64,000 bases of DNA from Anoplolepis gracilipes (GCF_047496725.1 NC_132979.1:3489501-3553500); one strand, 5' to 3'. Positions 35,153 through 46,500 are shown, numbered from the stretch's first letter. Program-made: numbers and translations. The notes: generated by a model from the letters alone, not told the origin.

Positions 35153-35932
35153 TTAAGAATTATGAAGTATCTTGTTGAAAGCATTATAAGATGTCTCAAG
35201 ATCAAATATCAATTGTCTGACCTGAGTATCAGATAATTCATCTGAGGCAGACATATTGTCAAGGGTCTGTAACCACTCTGAAACCTTTTCTTTACCATCA
35301 AAATCACTTGGTAGTATACTGAGACGGTTCATGGTATCCATGAGATCTCTTAGATCTGGATGTAACTGATCCATGGCTTTAATTTCCAATCGTAGCTTAT
35401 CCATAAGCGTGATAAATAATGAAACAATATCTGCGATGCACTTAGAGGTGTTGCCCTTGTCATCTTTTATCGTGATCGGTCTGTCCTCTTTGATTCTCTC
35501 AAGTGCAGCTGGACAATCTAATCTGAATGCTCTGGTGAAAGAATCAATTGTTGGAAATTGATCGCTCTGGACCTATAATAAGTATGGAATTTATTAGAAT
35601 CAATTTTCTTGTAAAAAAATATGTTTATAAACATTATACATTATTATTAAGAAATCCTAGAGTATTCATCTTCCGCTTCTGATACTCTGCACCTGTTTAA
35701 CTGTTGTACTGACCTGTTTAAATGCTGCTCTATATTGCACTAACAATTTGCTGCATGCCGCTGTGTATTCCTTTGGTGTCACGCAATCTCTGATGTAAGC
35801 CTTTTCCAAATGTTGCAATGTGTTTACCACGGCATACAGATCCGCTTGATTATCATGCTTCTCTCTCTCCCGGGCATTTTTGTACAGCTTAACTTCTTCA
35901 TATAATTCAGGACGATCCTGAGCTATCGACAT
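35153..35932 (-). CDS. Vps28: VPS28, ESCRT-I subunit (two coding exons)
   Basis: ESCRT-I subunit for sorting ubiquitinated cargo into multivesicular endosomes; its N-terminal part joins the TSG101/VPS37 core and its C-terminal four-helix bundle contacts ESCRT-II/III. Coding exon 1 is 35932-35714 (73 codons) and exon 2 is 35572-35153. The donor CAG|GTCAGT and acceptor TTATTATAG join in phase 0, giving 212 residues (about 220 is usual). Clear family blocks: PELYEEVKLYKNARERE near the N-terminus, EKAYIRDCVTPKEYTAACSK (about 45-65), RIKEDRPITIKDDKGN in exon 2, and MDKLRLEIKAMDQL (from 130) through SDTQVRQLIFDLETSYNAFN at the C-terminus. The start ATG (35932) lies 10 bases after an acceptor at 35943, so a 5' UTR intron exists; an upstream ATG in the same frame lies in that intron. 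The SPIDR-like gene is directly upstream on the same strand. Confidence 0.97.
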
Positions 35933-36198
35933 TATTCTAAAACTGTAAGAAATATATCTCAAATCATGCTACAAAATTTCTTCCAAGTTTGGTTGGATTA
36001 ATAGCAACAAAGATTAAAGTAATCATACGCTTATTTTTCATAGAAATGTCAATTATTTTTCCAAAGCAAATGTCTTGTCAACTCGAGAGACTTGTAGATT
36101 ATACTTAAATACGTAATTCGATAATATATTTAAACGTCAAGTCATTTGATACATATATAAACAATAAAAGATTTTCAAAAAAACCATTCATTACTCAC

Positions 36199-36300
36199 TT
36201 TTATGACAGCAGCAGGTATTGTTAATTTTACTCGTCTATTCACGATCAAAATTATGTAAATTATATTAGAACGTTACAAATAATAGAGATAAGTTGTCAA
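36199..36300 (-). other. Vps28: Probable 5' UTR exon of VPS28
   Basis: The minus-strand donor AAAA|GTGAGT (intron starts at 36198) pairs with the acceptor TTTCTTACAG just before the ATG-bearing exon (intron end 35943). This gives a 256-nt 5' UTR intron. The upstream limit is not determined. Confidence 0.5.
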
Positions 36301-36910
36301 ATCCAGTCGATGATAACCAAACAGTCTTCCACGAAGAGGAAAACAGACAAAGGGATGGAGAATAGGAGAATTATATGAAATACAGAGCCATCTTTACTGA
36401 AAAGGAGTCAACAATGATCATTAGATTGCAATGACTTTATCTACTGAGAATTGACGACAGTTTCAAAAAGACTTATTTTATAACTTATTTTCAAATACAT
36501 AATTTTATTTTACGAATGTATTATTTTTCGCAGATGATATGTTAAAAAAAGAATAATATTAAACAGATAGTCAATTCACATCAGTGATATTACAAATATT
36601 ATAAATTTTGTTATTTAATACATATATAAAAATATTACATAATATACAGAATACACATTTGATTAAAACAGCTTATATAAATAAATTATAATTGCATTTT
36701 TATGTTATATAATTAAAAGAGGAAAAAGAAAGATTATAGAATAATTGTATAACAATATTACACATCACATATGGCTAATTAAACTTATAGGTAACAGCAG
36801 CCATATATTGAAAAAATATAAACAGTTATTATAACACCTAAATTATGCTTTATAAATAACAGAACTCTCTTCGATAACTTTTTTCTAAATTTTCCAAAAA
36901 ATATATATCA
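36300..36910. other. Spacer between SPIDR-like gene and VPS28
   Basis: AT-rich, no ORF of note. It must contain the 3' UTR of the SPIDR-like gene and the VPS28 promoter. Confidence 0.6.
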
Positions 36911-38830
36911 TTAAAAGTCAAATATTTGTTGCATTACATCAGGTTTATCACTGTTAGGCTTTCTCGCACAAAATGGCATTTCTCTCCCTTCTTCTATGCA
37001 AGGACAGCTAAACTCTTTGATAATTCGTTTCTTATGTTTATTGCTCTTATTTCTAATAATATCAGGTACTTCGCAATTGTCGTTTATACTTATGTATGTT
37101 GCTTCCAAGGTAAGATTGTGCTTATCTAAGATGTTCCAAGGCGGATAGACGTTTATCACAACATCCGACATCATTTTTAACGTACCGACAATATCACAGA
37201 CTAGCATAATTGTTATATTCCTAGGCAAGAATTCTTTTGGTTGTGCTTGAACATTATGCGATTCTGCCTCTTCAATTTCCACGTCAAATTGCAAAAGATT
37301 AAAAGAATCCTCGACCAGAGTACCTTCCAGGAACTGATTGCCAAATTGCTTTGTACAATTTCGTACAAATACGCTGATGAACCGTGTTGATATAGCATCG
37401 TGCTCCTTACTCATTCGATGACGCCATATACGAATGTTAGATACTTGCGCATTGATCAAAGACTGCAGCTTCGCAACCATGCTTCCTCTGAAACAAGTAT
37501 ACAATAACAATAGAAATTGTATTTATCATGTAAACTACATTTTTTCTCATACTCACTTCTTAGATCTGTGACGTCTCTTTCCAGAATCTAGAAGATGCGC
37601 AAACATACTTCTGTCTGGAGACTTCTTCGATGGAGTAGTTATACTGCTAATAATAGCGTCGGTTTGAATTGACTTGTTATCTGTTCTTTGAGTCATTTTC
37701 AAAGATAGTACCTGAGAAATCTTTGCGGATAATGGTGTATTTTCATCCTGTATTGTTTTGGTTTCCGAACAATAAGTTTTATCTAAGTCAGCTAATTCTA
37801 AAAATGTAAGTGATTGTCTTGAAGGGATTAAAGTTTTATTTGGTATTGGAAGCTGAGATGTTTTTACAGTTTCTTGTGTATCAGCATCCTCTATGAAATT
37901 GCTCAGATTATTGTTGCTACTGCTTTGTGTGTTGGAAAATTCATTACATTCATCATCTTTGCTTTCGTCACTTGTATCTATTTCTATGCTTAGAGTTTTC
38001 TTATCAGTATTACTACTTGAACTGTCTTCAAAGTTCAATCTATCTTGTGTCTGCGATAGAAATGTCTGCCTATATTCTACTGAACCTTTTTTTACTTCAT
38101 TTAAAAAAGAAACTCTTTTAATTTTACCATCTACATTCTCTTCCAAATTATCACAATCCACAAATATCTCTTTCAGAATACTGTGATTATTGTCAAGTTC
38201 TATTACTGGATTTATATTAATTTTATTATTATGTAACTTGACACATTTTGGAGAAATGCCATCCTCTGGTTCATGCTGTAGTTTTCTTCGCTTTTCCTTA
38301 TAATTTATATTAAGGACAGGTGAGGTCTCATCAGCAACCTTCTCTACACAAGGTGTGCAATGAATCTCGCTTAAACGTTCCTGTTGATTTTCATTCATCT
38401 CCTCATTTCTACAATCTAATTCAGATTGCAACATACAGTTTGTAGAATGCTCTGCGTTTTCCCGGGAATCCACATTGTCCACCTTTTTCACTGCAGCGTG
38501 TCTATTTATACCGATCTTTTTTTTAGGTCGCTTCCTGCTACTAGTGAGTACTGGCGATTTCTTGGAGGTCTTAGTCGACGATGTCCCCAGGACGGGGGAC
38601 GATTGAGTCTCGAGCCACATCCGCACGTAGTCCCTCTTCTCCGTGCACGGTATGTGAGCCACATTCTGATCGATCACGAGGGTGCGAGGATCCGAGATGG
38701 GACACTGCTCCGCGACATCGAGCTCGAGGATAGATTTCCCGAACCTCAAACGCCTCACGTGTCTCGGTTTAACATTGCACGATGCATCTCTGCTAGAATA
38801 ACTGCAGCATGATTCAATGCACTCTGACAT
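36911..38830 (-). CDS. SPIDR-like DNA-repair scaffold protein (short form)
   Basis: Two exons, 38830-37557 and 37487-36911, join in frame across a 69-nt intron (donor AA|GTGAGT, acceptor TTGTTTCAG) to give 616 residues. The N-terminal two-thirds is polar and apparently disordered, with Lys-rich clusters (KKSPVLTSSRKRPKKK near 90-105) that look like nuclear signals. Exon 2 carries NIRIWRHRMS (442-451) and VINVYPPWNIL (535-545). These resemble the 'WRH' and 'FPPW' blocks I recall from the conserved middle of vertebrate SPIDR, which bridges BLM and RAD51 in homologous recombination. The C-terminal half of vertebrate SPIDR (about 900 residues) is absent and the frame ends cleanly. The start is the first ATG after the (TA)n-rich leader. 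The family call rests on short motifs and is tentative. Confidence 0.6.
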
Positions 38831-39110
38831 TGTGAAATTCAGTTATATATATATATATATATATATAGCTTGTTTTTTGCGATGCAAAATTACACAATCG
38901 CGCACGTATTACGTAGCATGTAGCATCATGCGTATATTCTGGACGCTGCCATCTTGACGTTGCCGTGACGATCAGCTGATCAGCCTGCATCTCTGATCTG
39001 TTGCACTCCGCGCTCTCGATCAAAGACTTGAGCAGTACACGAATCGATACATTTCATTATTATTTATTTATTTATTTTTTTTATTAACTTACTTTACTTT
39101 CTCAATTGTA
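38831..39110 (-). promoter_or_regulatory. 5' flank/promoter of the SPIDR-like gene
   Basis: CG-richer block next to the start codon, including 'gctgccatctt', an AGCTGATCAGCT-like inverted motif and a (TA)n run at 38842-38867. A diverged copy lies at 44085-44310. No TATA box at a useful distance. Confidence 0.5.
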
Positions 39111-39980
39111 TTTGATCGATTTTATTTATTAAATTCTTTCGTATAATTTGTTTTCATTCTAAAAGAGAGAGGTGAACAATTATTATAAATTTGAAATTTT
39201 ATATAACTTCTCAAAAATATATGGGAGAAATTTTTTCACAACAGCTTTTTATATAATGTAACAACATGCTAACAGAAAATTGCAATGATATCGCAATTCC
39301 CATGCAAAATATGTAAAGCAGCATCTATATCAATATTTTTTAAATTAAGAATTCTGATATTATATATTAGATATGTTGAATAAAATTTTACAAAAATTAG
39401 ATTCCATAATCTTTTATGGAAAATGCTTACGCTCATCGACCTAATATATACCTTTGCATAGAATAGGAATAGATTATAACGATATACTGCCATTATGACT
39501 GAGAAATTTATTAATAGGAAAGAGCAGAGAGCTTGTTTAATTATTGAAATATATAAAAACTCATAATTTTAAAATCTGAGAATGAAATAATAGTAACAAA
39601 AATAGCAATAACTATTGTATGTGTTTATATCTTTTCATCCTTTATTATACATATTTTTTTTTTTTTAACAAAAGATAAAAAATGTCATCATTTATTACTT
39701 CTTATTTGATATTCATAAATTGACACCTTTTTTTTAAAAAAAGTTTATTTACAATCTATGGTTTCTCTGTTAATCTTATTGTTAGAAGTTATCTTTACAT
39801 ATACATGTGCGTGCATATATGTATCATATACCATTAAAATATAAAGAGAAAGAAAACATATTTCTGCTTGAAAATGAACATAACAGAGAAGAAACATGTT
39901 AAGCTATTACTCCTATAAATTGCAAGTTAAATATTATAATTATTATCGTCATTATAAATAGTAAACATAAATTGTGACTA
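39110..39980. other. AT-rich spacer, no gene supported
   Basis: No recognisable coding sequence. From about 39740 on, homology to the region downstream of the array's exon 2 begins ('ctatggtttctctgttaatctta', as near 24845). Confidence 0.5.
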
Positions 39981-40049
39981 TATAACGTAGTAGTTGCTAT
40001 TATTGGATTATTTTAATTTTATAGATTAAAAAATATTTCTTCCTTATTA

Positions 40050-40253
40050 ATACTATTTATTTCAATTTATTCTTTTCATTTACATATAAATATATTTTAT
40101 CAACAAAAAACCATTCATGAAAGAAATAGAATATTGTTTTATATATTGAAAAAAATATTCGAATGTTTTCATATTCGCTATTTAGCATTCTTCGCTATTT
40201 AATTGTATACTGTTGTACAGGGTCTTTATTTTTATACCAGAAGTCTAAAAAAT
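40050..40253 (-). other. Gene F exon 2 (3' UTR), possibly shared with gene G
   Basis: Minus-strand acceptor TATATTTTCAG ends at 40254; the sequence beyond aligns with the other exon 2 copies and is followed by AATAAA near 40068. The intron from gene F is 40254-40773 (520 nt, swollen by (TA)n). Gene G has a matching donor but no acceptor or exon 2 of its own. Confidence 0.55.
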
Positions 40254-40660
40254 CTGAAAATATAATGAAAATGATATTACCAAATTGAAAATGAAATAAA
40301 AATTCAGAATATATTTTCTATAAGAAATTACATTATAGAAATTATATTATTCAATACAAAAAAAATTCACAATTCGTAAATGTCTATATACATATACATA
40401 TTATGAATTCTTTGGAAGGAACCTTGATGAATGAAAGAGGCTTAGCTAAACACACAATTTTTAGATTCTATTAAAACTTAGAATAATTATACATAACACG
40501 CATTATGTACGTGTTAGAAATATAAAATAAGACGTTTACATATAAGATAAAAAGAAATTAACTATAGCAAACAATATATATTCCATAAAAATTATGGAAA
40601 TAAATGTAATACTTATATTTTAAATTTAAAACATTTCCTGTTAATAATAACGTGTAAAAT

Positions 40661-40664
<4 letters not shown>

Positions 40665-40713
<49 letters not shown>
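40665..40713. repeat. (TA)n microsatellite in the gene F intron
   Basis: Uninterrupted TA repeat of about 48 bp. Confidence 0.95.
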
Positions 40714-40716
<3 letters not shown>

Positions 40717-40782
40717 TATTTTTTATTTATAATTTTCAACAAGTATTTTTTTTTATTTAAAAAAATTACTTACATTGTAAAA

Positions 40783-41046
40783 TCATAGCAGCAATGCTGC
40801 TACTGAAGCGATAGCGTCTATAATGTTTTCTATACCTGCTGCGAGCCCTATTATATCTTTTCCAGCAATAGGTGCAGCTACTAGGCCCAACTTTTCAAGT
40901 TCTGCAATGACTTTTAATATAGCTTCAATGAAATTTTCGATGGTAATAATGATTGTAGTCACAAAACTAGCAAAAGATGCAGTAACTCCACGAAGAACAA
41001 TAATTTCTAGAATCAAGACCAATACAAAAAATAAACTTGCCTTCAT
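40783..41046 (-). CDS. Gene F: secreted hydrophobic peptide precursor with internal repeat
   Basis: 87 residues. The signal peptide (MKASLFFVLVLILEII) is of the array type, ending near GVTA at about residue 23. The secreted part is unlike the CxxxC members: no Cys, very rich in Ile/Ala/Val/Leu, and with two similar segments, IENFIEAILKVIAEL and IENIIDAIASVAALL, about 36 residues apart. This suggests a duplicated amphipathic helix able to insert in or lie on membranes; that is inference. TATA (CTATAAAG, 41129-41136), the start-site region and the GTAAGT donor 10 bp past the stop follow the family plan. Gene G lies head to tail 250 bp upstream, with no exon 2 between them. Confidence 0.8.
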   Translation of the reverse strand: MKASLFFVLVLILEIIVLRGVTASFASFVTTIIITIENFIEAILKVIAELEKLGLVAAPIAGKDIIGLAAGIENIIDAIASVAALLL

Positions 41047-41128
41047 GGTTTATTTCTTTAAAATATTTAGTAAAGCAAAATTTAAGTTTTCTCTCTACAA
41101 GAGTGAAAATTGTATTCGACCTGTTCGA

Positions 41129-41136
41129 CTTTATAG
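41129..41136 (-). promoter_or_regulatory. TATA box of gene F
   Basis: Minus-strand CTATAAAG in the shared family context. No GATA-type block of its own lies between genes F and G, so any distal control must act from beyond gene G. Confidence 0.65.
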
Positions 41137-41298
41137 CAAAACTTATGCGTAATAAAATTTTAATCTGAGCAGTAAAAAAATTCTATCAGAAATTTTTATA
41201 TTGCAATTTAAGAGTGTGAATATGATACTCATGCATATATATGTATATTTATTATATATTTTTTTTTATTTAAAAGATTTACTTACATTGTAAAATTA

Positions 41299-41544
41299 TT
41301 AAGCTGCCAATGAAGCGATATATTCTATAATGTGTCCTACATCTCCTGCGATAGCTATTATAATTTGTGCAATAATCGGTGCAACTTCTATGGCAATCTT
41401 TTCACCCAATCCAATGTCTATTAAGATTGATTCAATGATTTTAGTCAAATTAGTAAGCTCCTCAGCAACAGCAGTAGTTCCGCTAGGAATAATAATATTT
41501 AGAATCAAAACGAGCACGAATACAAAAATTAAACTTTTCTTCAT
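41299..41544 (-). CDS. Gene G: secreted hydrophobic peptide precursor
   Basis: 81 residues. The signal peptide (MKKSLIFVFVLVLILN) ends around GTTA at about residue 25. The secreted part starts with an acidic helix (EELTNLTKIIESILIDIG) followed by Ile/Ala-rich helices (PIIAQIIIAIAG, HIIEYIASLAA). It is Cys-free and clearly the closest relative of gene F: both contain VAPI and end in an IASxAA-type tail. The start matches the family alignment. A GTAAGT donor lies 13 bp past the stop, but the 150 bp before gene F's promoter hold no acceptor or exon 2. Its upstream control block has been pushed about 2.2 kb away by a retrotransposon remnant. Whether it is still expressed cannot be told from sequence. 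Confidence 0.78.
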   Translation of the reverse strand: MKKSLIFVFVLVLILNIIIPSGTTAVAEELTNLTKIIESILIDIGLGEKIAIEVAPIIAQIIIAIAGDVGHIIEYIASLAA

Positions 41545-41624
41545 GGTTTATTTTTTCGAAATATTGGGTAAACCAAAATTTAAATTCTGTCTCTATGAGA
41601 GTGGAGATTGCATTCCTGTCCGAT

Positions 41625-41631
41625 TTTATAG
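41625..41631 (-). promoter_or_regulatory. TATA box of gene G
   Basis: Minus-strand CTATAAAATCG, a slightly changed form of the family box, about 81 bp above the ATG. Confidence 0.65.
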
Positions 41632-41799
41632 AACTTGTGCGTGTAATAAAATTTTAATCTAAGTAGTAAAAAAAAATTCTATCAGAAATTTTTATATTGC
41701 AATTTAAGAGTGTGAATATGATATTCGTGTGTATATGTATATATATATACATATACATATACACATATATATAAAATAAATATTACAGACATATAATTA

Positions 41800-43630
41800 T
41801 TAATATTTTTATTTATTCATAATTCTTACCCTTACGGCTTCCGATTTATATTTTTTTATACTTTCGTATTTGTCACATTTTCATTTTACAATATTTCTTT
41901 CCTATTTCTTGAAACTTACAACTTATTGTTAAATACATATACTTAACTTATACTAAACTCAACCTAAACTTTCAGACCAACTTCTTTAAAAGCATAAACA
42001 CATATAAACATAAAAATTTGTAAAACCTAAAATTATTGAAACAAAAATTGATGAAACAAAAACATCTCTGAACATCTAAATTTTTATAATTGGCATCTCC
42101 AAACTTCTAAATCTAAGTCTAAATTTATTACATTCCTAATCTTTCTATCACAACAAAAAACAGAGATCAAAAATAAAAACAAAAATCAAATATCGCAGTC
42201 TGCAATAAATCATTATTTCAATAACTAAATAAATAAATAAGTAAACGACGTAAAATAATAAACCAAATCAATTTTTTTATTTTATTTTACTTTTTCTCTT
42301 TTTTCTTTACTTTTTTCTATTATAATTTTACTCTATCTTTCTCTTCCGTTTCTTTTTTTCTTTCGTTTCTTAAGCCTTCTCATCACTTTTAATTTTTTCT
42401 TTTCCTCGTTTATGAGTTTGTTTATTTATATGTCGTTCCTTCTTTCTTGACACTCCCTTAACACATGTTATTAAAAATTCTCTTCCCCGTTCTCGCATAC
42501 TCTGCACGTCTTGTCTTTTATTTTCTTCCAGTGTTGATTTTCTTTCAGTTCATTTCCACATCTGTATCTCGCTATTAAACACTTATCATTTTTTTCTTCC
42601 CTTACCCCCCTCCTGTAGGTATTATGGCAAATCAGTATAATTATGTTCTTATACTATGTTACATTTTGATTTAACTTATTTCTTGTGTTTTTCCTTTTTC
42701 TATTTTCTCTAAATCTTTTCCAGTATTATAAATGCTTTTATATATTTAACTACTATTTTTTTTTAATTTCTTTTCTTTTTTTCTCATACTTGATAGGTAA
42801 TTCTTTTTATTGCTTCTAGCATTAATTCTATTTTTGTTTCTTTTACTAAGATCTAAATCAGTGATCTCGCGATGATACAAATCCAATATCACGCTTCCTA
42901 AAATGTCAAATAATCTTTCCTCTTTTTCTACAATTTATCTCTAAACACTCTTTCTCTTATATTCCAAGTCCTTTTCATAACTCTCTTAAATTTTTAAATC
43001 ATCCCTTTTTTGCTCCCCTATTCTTTTGTATTATGTATCCTAAATACTTTATTTCCTTGACTTTTTCTATACTTTTCTCTTTATATTTTTACTCTCTTTT
43101 CTTCTTTTTTGTTCCACCATTAGCTTTGATTTCTCTGAGCTTAAAAAAGTCAAATTTTTTCTTGCTTTAAATTTTTTAAATCGATTTATCATTTCCTTTA
43201 AGTTTTTTTCGCCAACAATGCCATGTCATTCGCATATGTCATTGTCATGATATTTTTTCTTTCCTACTGTCACTCCTCCTGTCTATTCATTCCAAATTTC
43301 ATTTTCTAGATTCATAATATATATACCAAATGATGTGAGGCTCATCGGATACTCCTGTCGCACTCTTTTCTCCGTTTAAAAATCTTCCGTCTTCCTGTTA
43401 CTTACTTTACTGTATTTATCGCGCGCACATCTCTTTCTATACACATTTTCATAATTCTTCTTCTTAGGTAGTTCTCTATTTTTATTCTTTTTATCATTTC
43501 GTTTAATTTTTGTCTATCAATTTTATCGAATGCCGCTTATATCCCGCGCGAAAAACGCGAATATTTTTCCTTCCTTCTTGCTTACTATTTCTTTGTTTAC
43601 TAAATAATTCAACGCATATCTTACATTCAT
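41800..43630 (-). mobile_element. Decayed non-LTR retrotransposon (LINE) fragment
   Basis: The minus strand keeps ordered RT motifs in broken frames: AAFDKIDRQKLNEMI (near 43540-43495), VRQEYPMSLTSFGIYIM (near 43365), TYANDMALLA (about 43215-43240; the catalytic YADD is changed to YAND), then an EKSKLMV...YLGYII-like region to about 43020. Many stops and frameshifts. The rest, down to about 41800, is purine-rich on this strand and lacks clear domains. Array homology breaks at about 41800 and resumes at about 43630, marking the insertion. The ORF at 43503-43841 is a shadow that spans the junction. Confidence 0.75.
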
Positions 43631-44000
43631 ATAATAAACAACGGCATATATTATGTTCTTTATAATCTATTCGAAGAGATACTTTTTTATTAGTACAAGT
43701 AAAATAAAGTTGAAAATAAATATAACATAAAGTTGATAATATTCTTCGTAAACACTTTAAACATACGTACATTTTATAATGTTGTATTATTTCAGGAATT
43801 ATCAAGAGACACATGGTCTTATCAAGGGAAACATGCCTCATGCCGAGTCACGTGCAGTAAGATATTTTTTATTAGTGTCATGAAAATATGTATATAAATA
43901 TATGTTGTAACTAACAATATAAAAAATTATTATATCAGAGAGAAAAAGATAGAGATAGAGAAACAGAAAGCGAAAAAAAGAAGAATTTATTTTATTTCTC
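43630..44000 (-). promoter_or_regulatory. Displaced upstream control block of genes G/F
   Basis: Matches 26310-26700 upstream of gene E, including two GATA-type sites with CATG-type partners (43798-43816 and 43818-43835). In other units this block lies about 285 bp above the TATA box; here it is 2.17 kb away because of the LINE fragment. Confidence 0.6.
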
Positions 44001-44084
44001 TCGAATATATATTTTTAAAGCATTATACATTAAATATGATAAAGAATTATTAACATTATTATTATTATAACATGAAGAATTATT

Positions 44085-44310
44085 AGCTTGCTTTTTGTAA
44101 CGTAAAATTACACAATCGTATATATTACATCGACGTAGTCGTGCGTATTCTGAGCGCTGCCATCTTATATTGTTAGTGTTGCCGTAATCAGTCCGCATTT
44201 CTGAATTGTTGCATTCTACGTTCTAGATCAAAAACGCAATTCGATCAATTACATTTGAATATTTTTTTGTATTAACTTAATTTGCTTTCTCTCAATTGTA
44301 ATTAATAGAT
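44085..44310 (-). repeat. Degenerate copy of the SPIDR-like gene's 5' flank
   Basis: Aligns with 38868-39110: AGCTTG.TTTTTG, AAATTACACAATCG, GCGTATTCTG.(A/G)CGCTGCCATCTT and CTCTCAATTGTA-like blocks in the same order. No coding exon follows it, so it is a promoter copy left by segmental duplication. Confidence 0.75.
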
Positions 44311-44528
44311 TTATTATTCATCCTTTTATTATTCAATTCTTTTGATCTCGATCTGAAATTGTAAGATGTTTATGTTTTATAAATTTTTATGTTTCTTCAG
44401 CTTCTTATAGATCATTCTTATGCTTTATTATACAAGAATTTAATAAAATCCATAATTTTTATTAGGAGCCAAGATTGCAAAGAATTTAACGAAATTTGTT
44501 AATAAATTTAAGCTAAGCAAATTTGATT

Positions 44529-44576
<48 letters not shown>

Positions 44577-46500
44577 TGACAGCATAAAATAAATATATCT
44601 TTTTATTGCCCGTTGTAAATGCTACAACAACTGCCGGAACATAAAATACAACAGATATAACATTTTTAATCTTATTAATTGCTATTAATCGCGATTTGTA
44701 GGCTCTATATGCATTCGTGGAAGAAACTTATATATGAAATAGTTATTATGCAATAGATTCATCATATAGCAGAAAAAATATTTTAATACGTAGACACAGT
44801 GTTGCTACTTCTAGATTATACTTACAATCATTTGATAAATAAATGAGATATTAATGACGAATTTATGTATATATCCTGAGAATATAACGGTTAATCATTT
44901 ACATTGTGTTGAAAGTAAATAATTATTTACTTTGCAATAAGTAGTTGAACAAAATGAATAAAATGCCATTTTGTAGAAAAGACTTGTCACTTTTATTACC
45001 AAAAGTATGAAAAAAAGATATTTAAATATTTTAATACCTTAAATACACATTATAAAAAAAGAGACAAAATTTGCTTGCGTACGTAAACCATGTTCATGTT
45101 TTCAAGATATTATCCATTAAAATCGGCACAAAACTGCAACGGCTTACGAAAACTTTAAAATGCAAATAAAAAAATAAATAAAAATTTTATTTTCCATTTT
45201 TTTATTTGAACATTTAGTTTTATTTTTATTTATCTTTACTTTTTTATTTATAAAATAAATCTTAAATATCTAATATAATGTGTAGGGACGCGATTCCAGA
45301 AAGGAGAGCGGACAGTAAAAAGTATTAAAAATGTACTTTTGAGTTTTTTGTTTAAAGCTTTTTTAGATTTTAGAATATATTTACTACGGAAACCACGATA
45401 CGCCTCACAATCAGTATAGTTTTTATCTCTATTGTAGAAGAGAAAGCACTCGATAAGACATTTCTTAGCGGGTTTTATCTTGACATATATATAAACTGAT
45501 TTATTTATTATAAAGGTTCAAAGATCTCGACAAATATATATATTGACTCTTAGTCGATTAAATGACTACCGAAATCAAGGAAGCGAAATATAACCGTTTC
45601 AACACAACTCAAAAGGTCATCTGTTATGATAAAAAATATATTACTTATAATAAGATGGGATGTTTTCAGTATATTTATCGCTTTCAGTATACAATAGCTT
45701 TTATTTTAACATACTAGACTAATACATCAAACAAAGTCTCTTTAATAATAAAAAATAAAAAAGTCCGTTTTATATCAGTTTAACAAAAAATTATTTTTGA
45801 ATGTATTTGGCCTCTCTCTCTCTCTCTCTCTCTCTAATTATCTCCTAACATTATAAATCTTATTACATTATCAAGGATTATAATATATATTAGAATAAAT
45901 TAATATTATTTTAAAGATGATAAAAATTAATGAAAAAATGTGTACGTTAGTGCTCTTTTAATGTTATTAAAACAAAATTACATATAAAAAAATTTAATAA
46001 AATGTAATAAAAAATTACATATATATTTTTTTATCACATTTTTATTACACCTACCCACTTTGATGGCGTGCTTAAATGTACAAATGCGAAATTTAGTGCG
46101 ATAATATCCTGTGCTCCGCGGATCTGCTTGAATAGCATCCGTTATAGTCTGATTTGAGCTCGCGGATGTAATATCACTATCTTACCCTGAGTGCTCTTAT
46201 TCAAATGGAGCGACAAGATGTTCCTTCCGACCCCGTTCGATCATAATTGATGAGCGCCCTTGCGCTCTTGAAGCGTCACGCCTTTGATAAACGTTTTCGA
46301 GCAAAAAGAGAACATGTTTCGAAAAAATAAGAAATCGATAAAACATTTCTTTTATCTAAATGAAAAAATAAGAAAAACACTAAAGGGAAATTGTTTATTT
46401 CCGAAAAAATATCTAATTATTGTGAATTATTCTAACATTGCTAATCTATTGCGATAATATATTATTTCATTATAATTTTGATAATATTATTTGAAAAATT
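44310..46500. other. Intergenic, no gene supported
   Basis: AT-rich DNA with a (TA)n run at about 44533-44573 and a (TC)n run at about 45813-45835. No recognisable coding sequence. Confidence 0.55.
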
